Of a stretch of 64,000 bases of DNA, positions 27,244 to 37,055 are shown piece after piece. Position numbers and translations under genes: made by a program. The stretch's first letter is position 1. Each line of letters begins with the position of its first letter. Under the pieces are notes generated by a model, which was not told where the DNA came from, did not search any database, and saw nothing but the letters and a program-made list of their open reading frames with translations. The DNA is taken from positions 5,704,001 to 5,768,000 of the forward strand of contig NZ_VFPO01000001.1 in NCBI RefSeq assembly GCF_006716765.1. The letters are read 5' to 3'. The stretch comes from Actinomadura hallensis. GTDB taxonomy: Bacteria > Actinomycetota > Actinomycetes > Streptosporangiales > Streptosporangiaceae.

Positions 27244-30200
27244 ATGCGGATCTCGTTCACGGCGCTGACCGGCGGAGGACCCCGCGACGTGGTGATGGAC
27301 GTCGACTCCGACGCCACCGTGGGCGGGGTCGCCCAGTCGCTCGCCGCCTTACTCGACGTGCGAGCGCCGCAGACCGCGCCGCCGCCTGGCGCATCGCCGA
27401 AGGCGCCGGGCGCACCGCCGCAGGGAGCCGTGCCGGCGCCCCGCTACTCGAAGGACGCCCTGCGGTCCGCCGGCGGGCCGAGCTCCCGGCAGCGGCGGCC
27501 CCTCTGGATGGACGGGCGGATGCTCGACCCGCAGGCCCTCGCCGTCAAGGAGCTGCGGGACGGCGCCGTCGTGGCGGTCGAGCGGAACGGGGCGGCCGCC
27601 ACCGTCCTCAGCGAGCCGGCCGGGCTGGTCGAGGTGCGCGTCGTCGGCGGCCCGGCGGCCGGGCCGGTGCACCGGCTCGGCCTCGGGGTCAGCACCGTGG
27701 GCTCCGGGCGCGACGTGGACGTGGTGCTGGACGATCCCTCGGTGCCGGCCAGGTCGCTGCGGCTCACGGTCGGACGCGGGACCGTGCAGGTGGAGGCGTC
27801 CGCGCGGACGATCGAGGGCGGCGCCGCGCTCGACGGGGCGGAGCTGACCGGCCGGACGGAGTGGCCGCCGGGAGCGCTGCTGACCGTGGGGGCGAGCGTC
27901 CTGGCGCTCACGCCGAGCACCGCCCCCGACGCCCATCTGGAGCCGCTCCCGGAGGGCGGCCTGGCGTTCGATCCGCCGCCGCGGCAGATCCCGCCGCGGC
28001 GGGAGCGGCGGCTGGAGGTCCCCGAGCCTCCCGACCGGAGCCCGCGCGAGCTGATCCGGATGGTCGGGCGCAGGTCCCCCAGGACGTCGCTGAAGGAGTA
28101 CCGGCGCAGGTCGGCCGCGTTCGAGGACGAGCTGCAGCGGCTGCGGCGCGAGGACGAGGCCGAGCGGCGGGCGCTGCACCCCGATCCCGCCGAGGTGCTG
28201 CTGACCGCGACCGGCCCCCGGCGGCGGCTGTGGGAGCGCCGCCTCGGCGACCCCGACGCGCTGCACCTGCGGGCCGGTCTCGCGGACCTGCCCGCCCGCA
28301 TCGAGCTGGTCGGCGCCGACGCCGTGGAGCGGATTGACGCCGTGGAGCAGATTCGGGACGGGGAGCCATCCCCCTTCGGCGGACACGCGTCCCGGGTGCC
28401 TCTCGCGCGGAAGGTGCCGGTGGCGTTCCCGCTCGCGGAGCTGGGCGTGATCGGGGTGGCCGGCCCGCGCGGGCCGTCGCGCGCGCTGGCCCGCTGGATG
28501 GCGGCGCAGGCCGCGGTCCTCCACGGCCCCCGCGACCTCGCGGTGGTCGTCCTGTCCGCCGACCGGGACGCCGGGGACGACTGGAACTGGGTGCGCTGGC
28601 TGCCGCACTGCGCGCCCCGCGAGGGCGAGGACTGCGTGGCCCTCGTCGGCGCGGACCCGGAGTCGGCCGCGCACCGCGTCACCGAGCTGGCGATGAGGGT
28701 GACCGAGCGGCGGCGCACCGGCGCCGTCCCCTACAACATCCTGATCGTCCTGGACGGCGCGCGCGCGTTGCGCCGCCTGCCGGGGATGCCGATGCTCCTC
28801 TCGCGCGGGCCAGAGTTCGGCCTGTACGCGGTGTGCATCGAGGACGAGGAAGGCTCCCTCCCCGAAGAGTGCCGCGCCATGGCCGCGTGGGACCCCCAGG
28901 ACTCGTCCACGATCTGGCTCCGGCAGGGGCTGGACGTCCTCGGCCCCGTCCTGGCCGACCAGGTGTCGGCGACGTGGGCCGAACGGGTGGCGCGCGCACT
29001 CGCCCCCATCAGGGACGTGCCGCACGAGGCCGCCGCGGACCCTCTCCCGTCCGAGGTGCGCCTCCTGGACGTCCTCGGCATGCCGGACCCCACGGCCGAC
29101 CACGTCCTCCAGTCCTGGACGCGCACCGGCGGCCGGACGACCCGCGTCCCCATCGGCGCGGCGGGCCACGGGGAACGGTTCGAGATCGACCTTCGCGCCG
29201 ACGGGCCGCACGGGCTCATCGCCGGCGCTCCCGGCGCGGGCGCGTCCGAGACGCTGCGGACCCTCGTCGCGTCGCTCGCCGTGGCGAACCGGCCCGACGA
29301 GATGGCGTTCGTCCTCATCGACGGGAGGGGCGGCACGACGTTCCTGGACTGCGCCCGCCTCCCCCACACCGTCAGCGTGGTCGGCGACCTGGACGAGCAC
29401 GCCGCCGAACGCGCCCTGGAGTCCCTCGCCGCCGAGCTCCGCCGCCGCGAGGAGACCCTGGAGGACGCGGGCGTGCAGGACCTCGCCGCCTACAACGAGC
29501 TGCGGGCCGCCGGGCGGGACCTGCCGCCCGTGCCCCGCCTCGTCGTCGCGGTCGGCGAGCTCGCCGCGGCCGCGGAACCGCCGGGGTTCGTCACCGGCCT
29601 GACCGGCGTCGCCCGCCGCGGCCGGGACCTCGGCGTCCACCTGTTCCTCGCCACCCGGCGGCCCGGCGAGACCGTCACCGACGACGTCCGCGACGCCGCG
29701 GGCGTGCGCGTCGCGCTGCGCGCCGCCGGGCCGGCCGAGTCCGCCGCGGTGCTCGGCTCGGACGCCGCCGCGCGGGTCTCCGGCGCGCACCCCGGCCGGT
29801 GCCTCGTCCGGGCGGGCGCGGCGGAGCCGAGGCCGGTGCAGATCGCGCGGATCGGGGGACGCCGCCCCGGCACCGGTCCCCCCGGCGGGCGGCCCGCCGT
29901 CCGGCCGCTGTCCTGGCGGGATCTCGGCCATCCGCTCCCGCGCCCCCGCGAGCCCGAGCACGGCGGAGGCGGCCCGGGCCGGGGCGTGAGCATGACCACC
30001 GACCTCGGCGTCCTCGTCCAGGCGATCAACGAGGCGGCCCGGCGGGCGGGGGCGGCGCGCAAGCCGTCCCCCTGGCCGGACCCCCTGCCCGAGCAGGTGA
30101 CGCTGACGCCCCGGACCGCCGCCGGAGGCTCGGTCGTGGACGTCCCCCCGGTGCCGTTCGGCGTCACGGACGTGCCCGACGCCGGGTCCCGCGAGCCGCT

Positions 30201-31701
30201 CACCTTCGACCTGGCGGCCGGAGGCCACCTGTACCTCGCGGGGGACGCGCGGTCGGGCCGCTCCACCGCGCTGCGCACCCTCGCCGGGTCGCTCGCCGCC
30301 GCCTGCTCGCCCTACGACGTCCACCTGTACGCCGTCGACTGCGGCGCGAACGCGCTGCTGCCGCTGCTCTCCCTGCCGCACTGCGGCGCCGTCGTCGGAC
30401 GCGACCAGCCCGACCGGTGCGAGCGGCTCCTCACCGTGCTCGCCGCCGAGGTCGACCGCCGCCGGCGCGTGTTCGCCGAGGCGGGCTTCGCGTCCCTCGC
30501 CGAGCAGCGCGCCGCCGTCGCCGCCACCGACCGGCTCCCCTGGATGGTGCTGCTCCTCGACCGCTGGGAGGACTTCCTCGGCGCGTTCGGGGAGCACGAC
30601 CGCGAGCGCGTCGCCGACCGGGTCGCCCGGCTCCTCGCGGAGGGCGCCGACGCCGGGCTGCGCGCCGTCGTCACCGGCGGCCGCTCCGGTCTCGGCGGGC
30701 GGATCGCGGACGCCTTCGGCCGCCGCCTCGTCCTGCGCATGAGCGACCCGGACGACTACGGCCGCGGCGGCCTGCGGGCCCGGCAGGTCCCCGCCGCCAT
30801 GCCGCCGGGACGCGCGCTCGAACCCGCCGGGCCCGGCGCCCCGCCGCGCGTGTCGCAGATCGGCGTCCTCGGCGAGGATCCGTCCGCCGCGGGGCAGGCC
30901 GCCGCGCTGCAGGAGATCGCGCGGACGTGCGCGTCCCGGTACGGGCGCCTTCCGCGCCGCCGGCGTCCCCTGCGCGTGGACGAGCTGCCCGTCCGCGTCA
31001 CCTACCGCGAGGCGATGTCGCTCGACCCCGAGTTCCTCGCCCCGTCCGCCCTGTGGGCGCTGGTCGGCGTCGGCGGCGACACCCTCGCGCCGGTCGGCGT
31101 CGACCTGCTGTCCGAGGGGCCGGGCTTCACGGTCGCCGGGCCGCCGCGCTCCGGGCGCTCCACCACCCTGAGGACGATCGCCGGCTCGCTCCTCGACCCG
31201 GCCGTCGGGGGCGGGCTCGTCCCGGTCGTGATCGTCACGCCGCGGCGCTCCCCGCTGCGCCTGCTGTCCGGGCACCCGGGCGTCCTCGGCGTCCTCACCG
31301 CCGACTCCGGCGCCGCCGACCTCGCCGCGGCCATCGGCGACGAGCACCGCTTCGCCGTCCTCGTGGACGACGCCGACCTGCTCGGCGGGACGGGTCCCGG
31401 CGGCACGGGCCTCGCGGCGGCGCTGCACGACGTGCTCCGCACCGCCGGCGACGGCGAGCACGCCGTCGTCGTCGGAGGGACCGGCGCCGGCCTCGACGAC
31501 GGCGGGTTCCTGACCGACGTCCGGAGATCCGGCTCCGGAGTCCTGCTGTCGGTCGAGTCGCCCGGCGACGGCGACCTCCTCGGGGCCCGCCTGCCGCGGC
31601 CCGTCCCGTCCGGCGGCCCGACCGGCCGGGGCGTGTTCGTCGCCCGCGGCCTGGCCACCCGCATCCAGGCGGCGCTTCCGCCCCCCGTCACCGGCGCGTA
31701 G
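27244..31701 (+). CDS. FHA/FtsK-SpoIIIE protein of the EssC/EccC family with three degenerate P-loops
   Basis: The 1485-residue protein is built like the motor of type VII secretion: a ubiquitin-like N-terminus (MRISFTALTGGGPRDVVMDV), an FHA-like domain (about 130-225), a charged region like the post-membrane segment of EssC (KEYRRRSAAFEDELQRLRRE), then three FtsK-type domains. None has a canonical Walker A: D1 reads GAPGAGASE (661-669), D2 GDARSGRST (1000-1008), D3 GPPRSGRST (1299-1307). D1 has also lost the acidic motor positions (VLIDGRGG; LVVAVGELA). No transmembrane helix is visible, and no WXG100, EccB, EccD or EccE gene is nearby. It may be a scaffold rather than a motor. A strong terminator follows. 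Confidence 0.85.
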   Translation: MRISFTALTGGGPRDVVMDVDSDATVGGVAQSLAALLDVRAPQTAPPPGASPKAPGAPPQGAVPAPRYSKDALRSAGGPSSRQRRPLWMDGRMLDPQALAVKELRDGAVVAVERNGAAATVLSEPAGLVEVRVVGGPAAGPVHRLGLGVSTVGSGRDVDVVLDDPSVPARSLRLTVGRGTVQVEASARTIEGGAALDGAELTGRTEWPPGALLTVGASVLALTPSTAPDAHLEPLPEGGLAFDPPPRQIPPRRERRLEVPEPPDRSPRELIRMVGRRSPRTSLKEYRRRSAAFEDELQRLRREDEAERRALHPDPAEVLLTATGPRRRLWERRLGDPDALHLRAGLADLPARIELVGADAVERIDAVEQIRDGEPSPFGGHASRVPLARKVPVAFPLAELGVIGVAGPRGPSRALARWMAAQAAVLHGPRDLAVVVLSADRDAGDDWNWVRWLPHCAPREGEDCVALVGADPESAAHRVTELAMRVTERRRTGAVPYNILIVLDGARALRRLPGMPMLLSRGPEFGLYAVCIEDEEGSLPEECRAMAAWDPQDSSTIWLRQGLDVLGPVLADQVSATWAERVARALAPIRDVPHEAAADPLPSEVRLLDVLGMPDPTADHVLQSWTRTGGRTTRVPIGAAGHGERFEIDLRADGPHGLIAGAPGAGASETLRTLVASLAVANRPDEMAFVLIDGRGGTTFLDCARLPHTVSVVGDLDEHAAERALESLAAELRRREETLEDAGVQDLAAYNELRAAGRDLPPVPRLVVAVGELAAAAEPPGFVTGLTGVARRGRDLGVHLFLATRRPGETVTDDVRDAAGVRVALRAAGPAESAAVLGSDAAARVSGAHPGRCLVRAGAAEPRPVQIARIGGRRPGTGPPGGRPAVRPLSWRDLGHPLPRPREPEHGGGGPGRGVSMTTDLGVLVQAINEAARRAGAARKPSPWPDPLPEQVTLTPRTAAGGSVVDVPPVPFGVTDVPDAGSREPLTFDLAAGGHLYLAGDARSGRSTALRTLAGSLAAACSPYDVHLYAVDCGANALLPLLSLPHCGAVVGRDQPDRCERLLTVLAAEVDRRRRVFAEAGFASLAEQRAAVAATDRLPWMVLLLDRWEDFLGAFGEHDRERVADRVARLLAEGADAGLRAVVTGGRSGLGGRIADAFGRRLVLRMSDPDDYGRGGLRARQVPAAMPPGRALEPAGPGAPPRVSQIGVLGEDPSAAGQAAALQEIARTCASRYGRLPRRRRPLRVDELPVRVTYREAMSLDPEFLAPSALWALVGVGGDTLAPVGVDLLSEGPGFTVAGPPRSGRSTTLRTIAGSLLDPAVGGGLVPVVIVTPRRSPLRLLSGHPGVLGVLTADSGAADLAAAIGDEHRFAVLVDDADLLGGTGPGGTGLAAALHDVLRTAGDGEHAVVVGGTGAGLDDGGFLTDVRRSGSGVLLSVESPGDGDLLGARLPRPVPSGGPTGRGVFVARGLATRIQAALPPPVTGA

Positions 31702-32056
31702 CGGCCCGCGCCCGGAACGGCGTCCGCCGGGAAAGGTGCGGGTCCCGGCCTCGGGGGGATGGGCCGGGACCCGCGGCTCTGTTTCACGTCGCGCCGAACG
31801 ACGCCATTTCCGCCGTGCGGACGAAAACGGCTCATTCCGGCCGTCAGCTTACGCCCCGGCGATCACGATGATCCAGAGGGGGACGCCCGAAACCTCGGCG
31901 GGCAGGGACTTCCCGGAACCGAACGCCTGTCCGGATGTGGCCATACCGGCATTCCGCGCCGGAGCCCGACATCCTTTGTGACAGCGGTCGGCAATGCGCG
32001 TCAATATGCGTGGGAAGTCCTTCCCACCTGGGGAGTTGCAAGGGACGGACCGGAAA
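31702..32056. other. Gene-free region between convergent genes
   Basis: Apart from the terminator hairpin at 31738-31774, these 355 bases hold no frame that looks like a gene on either strand. Base composition is lower in GC than the flanks, and short motifs such as GTGGGAAGTCCTTCCCAC (imperfect palindrome, 32010-32027) occur, but without a nearby downstream start they cannot be assigned a role. Confidence 0.5.
31738..31774 (+). terminator. Terminator hairpin after the FtsK/EssC-like gene
   Basis: A perfect 13-base stem (GCGGGTCCCGGCC with GGCCGGGACCCGC) closes an 11-base loop and is followed by GGCTCTGTTTC. It stands 36 bases after the stop codon. Confidence 0.8.
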
Positions 32057-32599
32057 TCAGCGGTCCGGTCCGACGGGGTCGTTCAGCGGCCGCGCGTCCG
32101 GGTCGAGGACCCGCTCGCCGACCAGGGTGATCTGCTGACCCCGCGTCCGGAACACGAACCGGCGCCGCACCGACTGGGTGACCTCGCCGCTGCCGTACCG
32201 GACGACGGTGTTCTCGACCGCCTCCAGCGTGATCCGGTCGCCCTCCCGCACGGCGTGCCCGCCGTCCAGCCTCGTGCGGGCGCCCGTGAAGGCGGGCCCG
32301 CCCTCCACGGGGGCGCGGTTGCGGTTCTCCAGCTCGCGCACGGCCCGCTCCTGGGACCGCGCGACCCGCGGCGAGATCCGGACGCCGTACACCTCGCTCG
32401 GCGCGGACGTGCGGTCGCGCTGGTGCCGCTGCACGAGCGCCTCCGAGCGCCGCTGCAGCAGCGTGTTCGCGGCGATCGTGAGCTGGCGGGTGACGTCGGG
32501 GTCCACGTCGGGGTCGTCGCGCAGGGCGGCGGACGAGGGAGCCACCAGGCAGGCGGCCAGGACGACGGCCAGGCCGGCCCCGGGCCACGGGCGAACCAT
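32057..32599 (-). CDS. Secreted protein of unknown function
   Basis: The 180-residue product has a Sec signal peptide (MVRPWPGAGLAVVLAACLV, cleavage likely after APSSA). The mature part has an Arg/Gln-rich helical start (ANTLLQRRSEALVQRHQRD) and a beta-rich end (VREGDRITLEAVENTVVRYG ... RRRFVFRTRGQQITLVGERVLDPDARPLNDP). The end resembles the region placed before the amidase domain in some secreted actinobacterial amidases, but no amidase domain is present; this likeness is only by eye. ATG at 32599 has GGGAGAGG upstream. The neighbours are convergent and divergent, so it is monocistronic. Confidence 0.72.
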   Translation of the reverse strand: MVRPWPGAGLAVVLAACLVAPSSAALRDDPDVDPDVTRQLTIAANTLLQRRSEALVQRHQRDRTSAPSEVYGVRISPRVARSQERAVRELENRNRAPVEGGPAFTGARTRLDGGHAVREGDRITLEAVENTVVRYGSGEVTQSVRRRFVFRTRGQQITLVGERVLDPDARPLNDPVGPDR

Positions 32600-32835
32600 C
32601 GGCCTCTCCCGGCGATCAAGGGCGAGCAGATCCGAGCCGAGAGTACACCGCGAGGCCCTGCGGGAGCGGCGAAACGGCCCCGCCCCGGACCGGTTCCGCA
32701 CGGGCTCCCGGCCCCGCCCGGGAGACGGCCGCCGGCGCGCCCGACCGGGCTCCGAGCCGCATAAGGAGGGCCTTACGAAAAGCCCGAACAGGCGTTATCT
32801 AGACTTCGCCTGCGAGGTGTAGGGAGGAGACCCAC

Positions 32836-34602
32836 GTGCGCAAAGTCCTGATCGCCAACCGTGGAGAGATCGCGGTTCGTATCGCCCGAGCCTGCCGCGA
32901 CGCGGGCCTGGCCAGTGTGGCGGTGTACGCCGAGCCCGATCTGGAGGCGCTGCACGTTCGGGTCGCCGACGAGGCGTTCGCCCTGGGCGGGCAGACCGCG
33001 GCGGAGAGCTACCTGGACATCGAGAAGCTGCTCAAGATCGCCGCGGAGAGCGGGGCCGACGCGGTCCACCCCGGCTACGGGTTCCTGGCGGAGAACGCCG
33101 ACTTCGCCACCGCGGTCGAGAACGCGGGGCTCACCTGGATCGGTCCGCCCCCCGAGGCGATCAACGCGCTGGGCGACAAGGTGAAGGCGCGGCACATCGC
33201 GCAGAAGGTCGGCGCGCCGCTGGTCGCCGGCACCAAGGACCCGGTCTCGGGGGTGGACGAGGTCGTCGCGTTCGCCGAGGAGCACGGCCTGCCCATCGCG
33301 ATCAAGGCCGCCTACGGCGGCGGCGGGCGCGGCCTGAAGGTCGCGCGCACGCTGGACGAGGTGCCCGAGCTGTACGAGTCCGCCGTCCGCGAGGCCGTGG
33401 GCGCGTTCGGGCGCGGCGAGTGCTTCGTCGAGCGGTACCTGGACAGGCCGCGCCACGTCGAGACCCAATGCCTCGCCGACAAGCACGGCAACGTGGTCGT
33501 GGTGTCCACCCGCGACTGCTCGCTCCAGCGGCGCCACCAGAAGCTCGTGGAGGAGGCCCCCGCCCCGTTCCTGACGGACGAGCAGGTCGAGCTGCTGTAC
33601 AGCTCGTCCAAGGCCATCCTGAAGGAGGCCGGGTACGTCGGCGCGGGCACCTGCGAGTTCCTCGTCGGGCAGGACGGGACGATCTCGTTCCTCGAGGTCA
33701 ACACGCGCCTCCAGGTGGAGCACCCGGTCACCGAGGAGGTCACCGGGGTCGACCTGGTCCGCGAGATGTTCCGCATCGCCGCCGGCGAGGAGCTCGGCTA
33801 CGACGACCCCGAGGTGCGCGGCCACTCGATCGAGTTCCGGCTGAACGCCGAGGACCCGGGGCGCGGGTTCCTGCCGGCGGTCGGCACGCTGACCGAGTGG
33901 GAGCCGCCGACCGGCCCGGGCGTCCGGCTGGACACCGGCTACGTCGCCGGGCAGACCGTCCCGCAGGCGTTCGACTCGCTGATCGCCAAGGTGATCGTGA
34001 CGGGCGCGACCCGGCGGCAGGCCGTCGAGCGGTCCCGCCGCGCGCTGGCCGAGTTCGCCGTCGGGGGGATGCCGACCGTCCTGCCGTTCCACCGGGCCGT
34101 GCTGGAGGACCCCGCGTTCGTCCCCGAGGACGACGCGACGCCGTTCTCCGTCCACACCCGGTGGATCGAGACCGAATTCGACAACACGATCCCGCCGCAC
34201 GAGGCGCCCGCGACCGAGGACCAGGCGGACGCCGCCGAGCGGGAGCGCGTCACCGTCGAGGTCGGCGGCCGCCGCGTCGAGGTCGTGCTGCCCTCCGGGC
34301 TCGGCGCGTCCGCGTCCGCCGCGGCCGGGGCCCAGCCCGCCCGGCGGCGCGGGGGCCGCAAGAGCGGCGGCGCCCAGGCGTCGGGCGACTCGCTGGTCAG
34401 CCCCATGCAGGGCACGATCGTGAAGATCGTCGCCGAGGACGGCGCGACCGTCGAGGCCGGCGACACGGTCGTGGTGCTGGAGGCGATGAAGATGGAGCAG
34501 CCGATCACCGCCCACAAGGCCGGGACGATCACCGGCCTGGGCGCCGAGGTCGGCCAGACCGTCTCCTCCGGCGCGGTCATCTGCGAGATCAAGGACAGCT
34601 GA
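32836..34602 (+). CDS. accA: Acyl-CoA carboxylase alpha subunit (biotin carboxylase + BCCP)
   Basis: This 588-residue chain carries biotin carboxylase and the biotinyl carrier domain. The biotin carboxylase part (1-450) shows [33 protein letters not shown], the Gly-rich ATP loop [29 protein letters not shown] and the catalytic region [15 protein letters not shown]. After a charged linker the C-terminal carrier domain contains EAMKMEQP with biotinyl Lys552. GTG at 32836 has GGGAGGAG upstream. It supplies carboxybiotin to carboxyltransferase subunits such as the PccB-type gene at 9.95 kb. A hairpin with four T follows. Confidence 0.96.
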   Translation: MRKVLIANRGEIAVRIARACRDAGLASVAVYAEPDLEALHVRVADEAFALGGQTAAESYLDIEKLLKIAAESGADAVHPGYGFLAENADFATAVENAGLTWIGPPPEAINALGDKVKARHIAQKVGAPLVAGTKDPVSGVDEVVAFAEEHGLPIAIKAAYGGGGRGLKVARTLDEVPELYESAVREAVGAFGRGECFVERYLDRPRHVETQCLADKHGNVVVVSTRDCSLQRRHQKLVEEAPAPFLTDEQVELLYSSSKAILKEAGYVGAGTCEFLVGQDGTISFLEVNTRLQVEHPVTEEVTGVDLVREMFRIAAGEELGYDDPEVRGHSIEFRLNAEDPGRGFLPAVGTLTEWEPPTGPGVRLDTGYVAGQTVPQAFDSLIAKVIVTGATRRQAVERSRRALAEFAVGGMPTVLPFHRAVLEDPAFVPEDDATPFSVHTRWIETEFDNTIPPHEAPATEDQADAAERERVTVEVGGRRVEVVLPSGLGASASAAAGAQPARRRGGRKSGGAQASGDSLVSPMQGTIVKIVAEDGATVEAGDTVVVLEAMKMEQPITAHKAGTITGLGAEVGQTVSSGAVICEIKDS

Positions 34603-34610
34603 GCCGGCGG

Positions 34611-34653
34611 CCCGCCCCCGCGGCCGCCCGCGTCGCGGGCGGGGGCGGGTTTT
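34611..34653 (+). terminator. Terminator after the carboxylase alpha gene
   Basis: CCCGCCCCCG pairs with CGGGGGCGGG, an inner stem GCCCGCG/CGCGGGC fills the loop, and TTTT follows directly. This is the closest to a textbook intrinsic terminator in the window. Confidence 0.82.
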
Positions 34654-34766
34654 CGGCCGCGACCTCGGCCGGATCCGCGGCCTGGGGGACGCCCACCACG
34701 GGAACCGGTCACAAATCACCCTGCCGGATGAAGCGAAACCGGCCCCCACATGGGCAGACTGGGGGC

Positions 34767-36197
34767 ATGAGCACCGAGATCCGGGCCATCCGGGCGGCAC
34801 GCCGGGGCGCCGTCTCGGCGATCATCGCCGCCGTCGCCTTGCCGGCGTTCGCCTTCACCGCCCCCGCACAGGCCGCCACGGGACCGCCCGAAACGACACA
34901 GTCAGCCGCAGCCCACACGACCACCGCGCAGACCGTCGCGCACTCGGGCGCGCAGACCGTCGCGCTGACGCCCGCGGCGCCCGCCGCGGCCGCCGACACC
35001 GTCGGGCAGATCGCCAACGGCCTGCTCGACTCACGGCTCTACGTGACCGGCGAGGCCGGGAACGTGCTCTCCGACGCGGACCGCAACGAGATCGAGACGG
35101 CGCTGGGCGGGGCGTCCGACGCGGACATCCGCGCGGTCGTCGTCAGCAACGACGTCACCGGCGTCCAGGTCGGGCAGATGCTGAAGTCCGTCGCGAGCCG
35201 CGTCGGCGAGGGCGAGACCTACGTCGCCGTCACCGCCGACGGCACCCGGATGAACGGCATCTCCAAGAAGCTCAGCAGCCAGGAGCTGAACCAGATCGTC
35301 ACCCGGACGAACGGTGCTCCGCTGAAGGACCGGCTGGTCCGGTTCGCCGACCTCGCCGAGAACAAGGTCGACGAGAACTCCCGGTCGAGCGCGATCGGCG
35401 GCTTCGTCACGCTCGGCGTGCTGATCATGCTCGCGGGCGTCGTGGGCGGCCTGTTCCTCGTCTCCCGGCAGCGGCAGCGCGTCCGCGCCGAGCGGGAGAT
35501 GGCCGAGCTCAAGAACGGCGTGCAGGAGGACGTCACCCTCCTCGGCGAGGACATCGCGCGCCTCGACCTCGACGTCATGGACCCGGACCTCGACCCCGAG
35601 ATCCGCGCCGACTACGAGCGCGCCATGGACTCCTATGACCGGGCCAAGAGGGCGACCGAACGCGCCACCCGGCCGCAGGACATGCAGGAGGTCACGACCG
35701 CCCTGGAGGACGGCCGCTACTACATGACCGCGACCCGCGCCCGCCTGGCCGGCGAACCCGTCCCCGAACGGCGCGCGCCCTGCTTCTTCAACCCGCAGCA
35801 CGGCCCCTCGGTGAAGGACGTCACGTGGGCGCCGCCGGGCGGCGTCCCGCGGGACGTCCCGGCCTGCGAGGCCGACGCGCGGGCCGTGGAGCACGGAGGC
35901 CACCCGGACGTCCGCATGGTCCCGTCCGGCGGCACCCGCCGCCCCTACTGGGACGCGGGCCCCGCGTACGCGCCCTACGCCGGCGGCTACTACCACGGCT
36001 ACGGCGGCATCGACATGCTCAGCGGCCTGATGATCGGCACGATGCTCGGCTCGATGATGGGCGGCTTCGGCGCCGGCGTCCCCGGCGGCGACGGCATGGG
36101 CGGTTTCGGCGGCGACGGCGGCGACGTCGGCGGCGGCTGGGACTTCGGCAGCGGCGACTTCGGCGGCGGAGGCTTCGGCGACTTCGGCGGCTTCTGA
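34767..36197 (+). CDS. Secreted/membrane protein with TPM-like domain and Gly-rich C-terminus
   Basis: The 476-residue protein has a signal peptide (MSTEIRAIRAARRGAVSAII ... APAQA), a Thr/Ala linker, a TPM-like domain of the YgcG kind (ADRNEIETALGGASDADIRAVVVS ... GEGETYVAVTADG), a transmembrane helix (IGGFVTLGVLIMLAGVVGGLF, about 210-232), a coiled-coil-like acidic region (REMAELKNGVQEDVTLLGED) and a Gly/Phe-rich end of repeated GGFG/FGG units. TPM domains occur in phosphatases and photosystem repair factors, but here function is unknown. ATG at 34767 is preceded by ACTGGGGGC. It is followed by a very strong hairpin. Confidence 0.78.
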   Translation: MSTEIRAIRAARRGAVSAIIAAVALPAFAFTAPAQAATGPPETTQSAAAHTTTAQTVAHSGAQTVALTPAAPAAAADTVGQIANGLLDSRLYVTGEAGNVLSDADRNEIETALGGASDADIRAVVVSNDVTGVQVGQMLKSVASRVGEGETYVAVTADGTRMNGISKKLSSQELNQIVTRTNGAPLKDRLVRFADLAENKVDENSRSSAIGGFVTLGVLIMLAGVVGGLFLVSRQRQRVRAEREMAELKNGVQEDVTLLGEDIARLDLDVMDPDLDPEIRADYERAMDSYDRAKRATERATRPQDMQEVTTALEDGRYYMTATRARLAGEPVPERRAPCFFNPQHGPSVKDVTWAPPGGVPRDVPACEADARAVEHGGHPDVRMVPSGGTRRPYWDAGPAYAPYAGGYYHGYGGIDMLSGLMIGTMLGSMMGGFGAGVPGGDGMGGFGGDGGDVGGGWDFGSGDFGGGGFGDFGGF

Positions 36198-36215
36198 CCC
36201 GTCCGGCCCGGCCGC

Positions 36216-36246
36216 CCGTGGGCCCCGCCGCCGGCGGGGCCCACGG
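36216..36246. terminator. Strong hairpin between convergent genes
   Basis: CCGTGGGCCCCGCCG and CGGCGGGGCCCACGG are perfectly complementary 15-base arms separated by one base; the fold would open a few central pairs for the loop. It lies between the TPM-like gene and the convergent SPFH gene and could serve both. Confidence 0.75.
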
Positions 36247-36287
36247 CTCGGGCGCCGACATGCCCGCGGCCCGGAAGCTTCGGGGCG

Positions 36288-36935
36288 TCAGCGGGAGCGG
36301 GCGGCGGCGGTCTCGCAGCGGCACAGGGAGAGGTCGGCGCGGACCGGGACCAGCGCGTCGGTGACCTCGACGAGGGTCGCGGCCATCCCGCCGGGCCGGA
36401 GCGCCTCGTTGACGCGCCGGAGCAGGTCGGCACGGGGCAGGTCGGCACGGGGCGGGCCGGCGTCGTCACCGCCCTTCAGGAGGGACGCCATGTCCACCAG
36501 GTCCCGGCCCGCTATCAGGTCGCGCAGCGTCAGCTCGACGACCGTCTGCGCCGCCGAGGACGCGTCCGCCGTGGCCGCGTACCTGACGGGGTCGTCGACC
36601 CGCATGACCGCGAGCGCCTTGACGCGGACGGGAACGCCGTCCCTCGTGGTGGCCTTCAGCCAGATGTCGTGCGGCCGGGCGTCCATCGGGACGCGCACAC
36701 CGGTGTCCACGAAGGGCAGCAGGAACCGCAGGCCCGGCCCGCGGACCCCGACCGTCCGGCCGGACCGCCGGACGACGAGCCGCTCCGGCGCCCGCACCCT
36801 CCGGAAGCCGGAGGCGCAGACCAGCGCCACCAGCAGCCCGAGGACGATGAGCGACGCCGCCGTGGCGGGCAGGAGCTCCGTCTGCTCCACCTCGGCCTCC
36901 CTCCCACCGCCGCCGGTATCCTCACTTTCCACCAT
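36288..36935 (-). CDS. SPFH/band-7 domain membrane protein
   Basis: The 215-residue protein has one N-terminal transmembrane helix (LLPATAASLIVLGLLVALVCA) and then a slipin/stomatin-like SPFH domain: RAPERLVVRRSGRTVGVRGPG, the conserved FLLPFVDTGVRVPMD, VKALAVMRVDDPVRYA and the helix TVVELTLRDLIAGRDL. It lacks the long C-terminal coiled coil of flotillins, so it is a short slipin-like form. SPFH proteins organise membrane microdomains; a specific partner is not visible. A divergent histidine kinase gene starts 120 bases away. Confidence 0.83.
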   Translation of the reverse strand: MVESEDTGGGGREAEVEQTELLPATAASLIVLGLLVALVCASGFRRVRAPERLVVRRSGRTVGVRGPGLRFLLPFVDTGVRVPMDARPHDIWLKATTRDGVPVRVKALAVMRVDDPVRYAATADASSAAQTVVELTLRDLIAGRDLVDMASLLKGGDDAGPPRADLPRADLLRRVNEALRPGGMAATLVEVTDALVPVRADLSLCRCETAAARSR

Positions 36936-37055
36936 CGGTGGTGGGACCCCCGGTCACTATCGGGCCCAGCGCTCATTGGCGAGGGTGCACACCATGCAGA
37001 CGGGCATGCCCGACGGGCATGGGCGACACCGGATCTCGTGGAATGACGTAATCGC

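Noticed and set aside
27244-31701. A functional type VII secretion locus.
   Set aside because: No WXG100 proteins, EccB, EccD, EccE, mycosin or PE/PPE-like genes are present around it, and all P-loops are degenerate.
32836-34602. Pyruvate carboxylase as identity of the biotin enzyme.
   Set aside because: The protein ends after the biotin carrier domain and has no carboxyltransferase domain, and its length fits acyl-CoA carboxylase alpha subunits.
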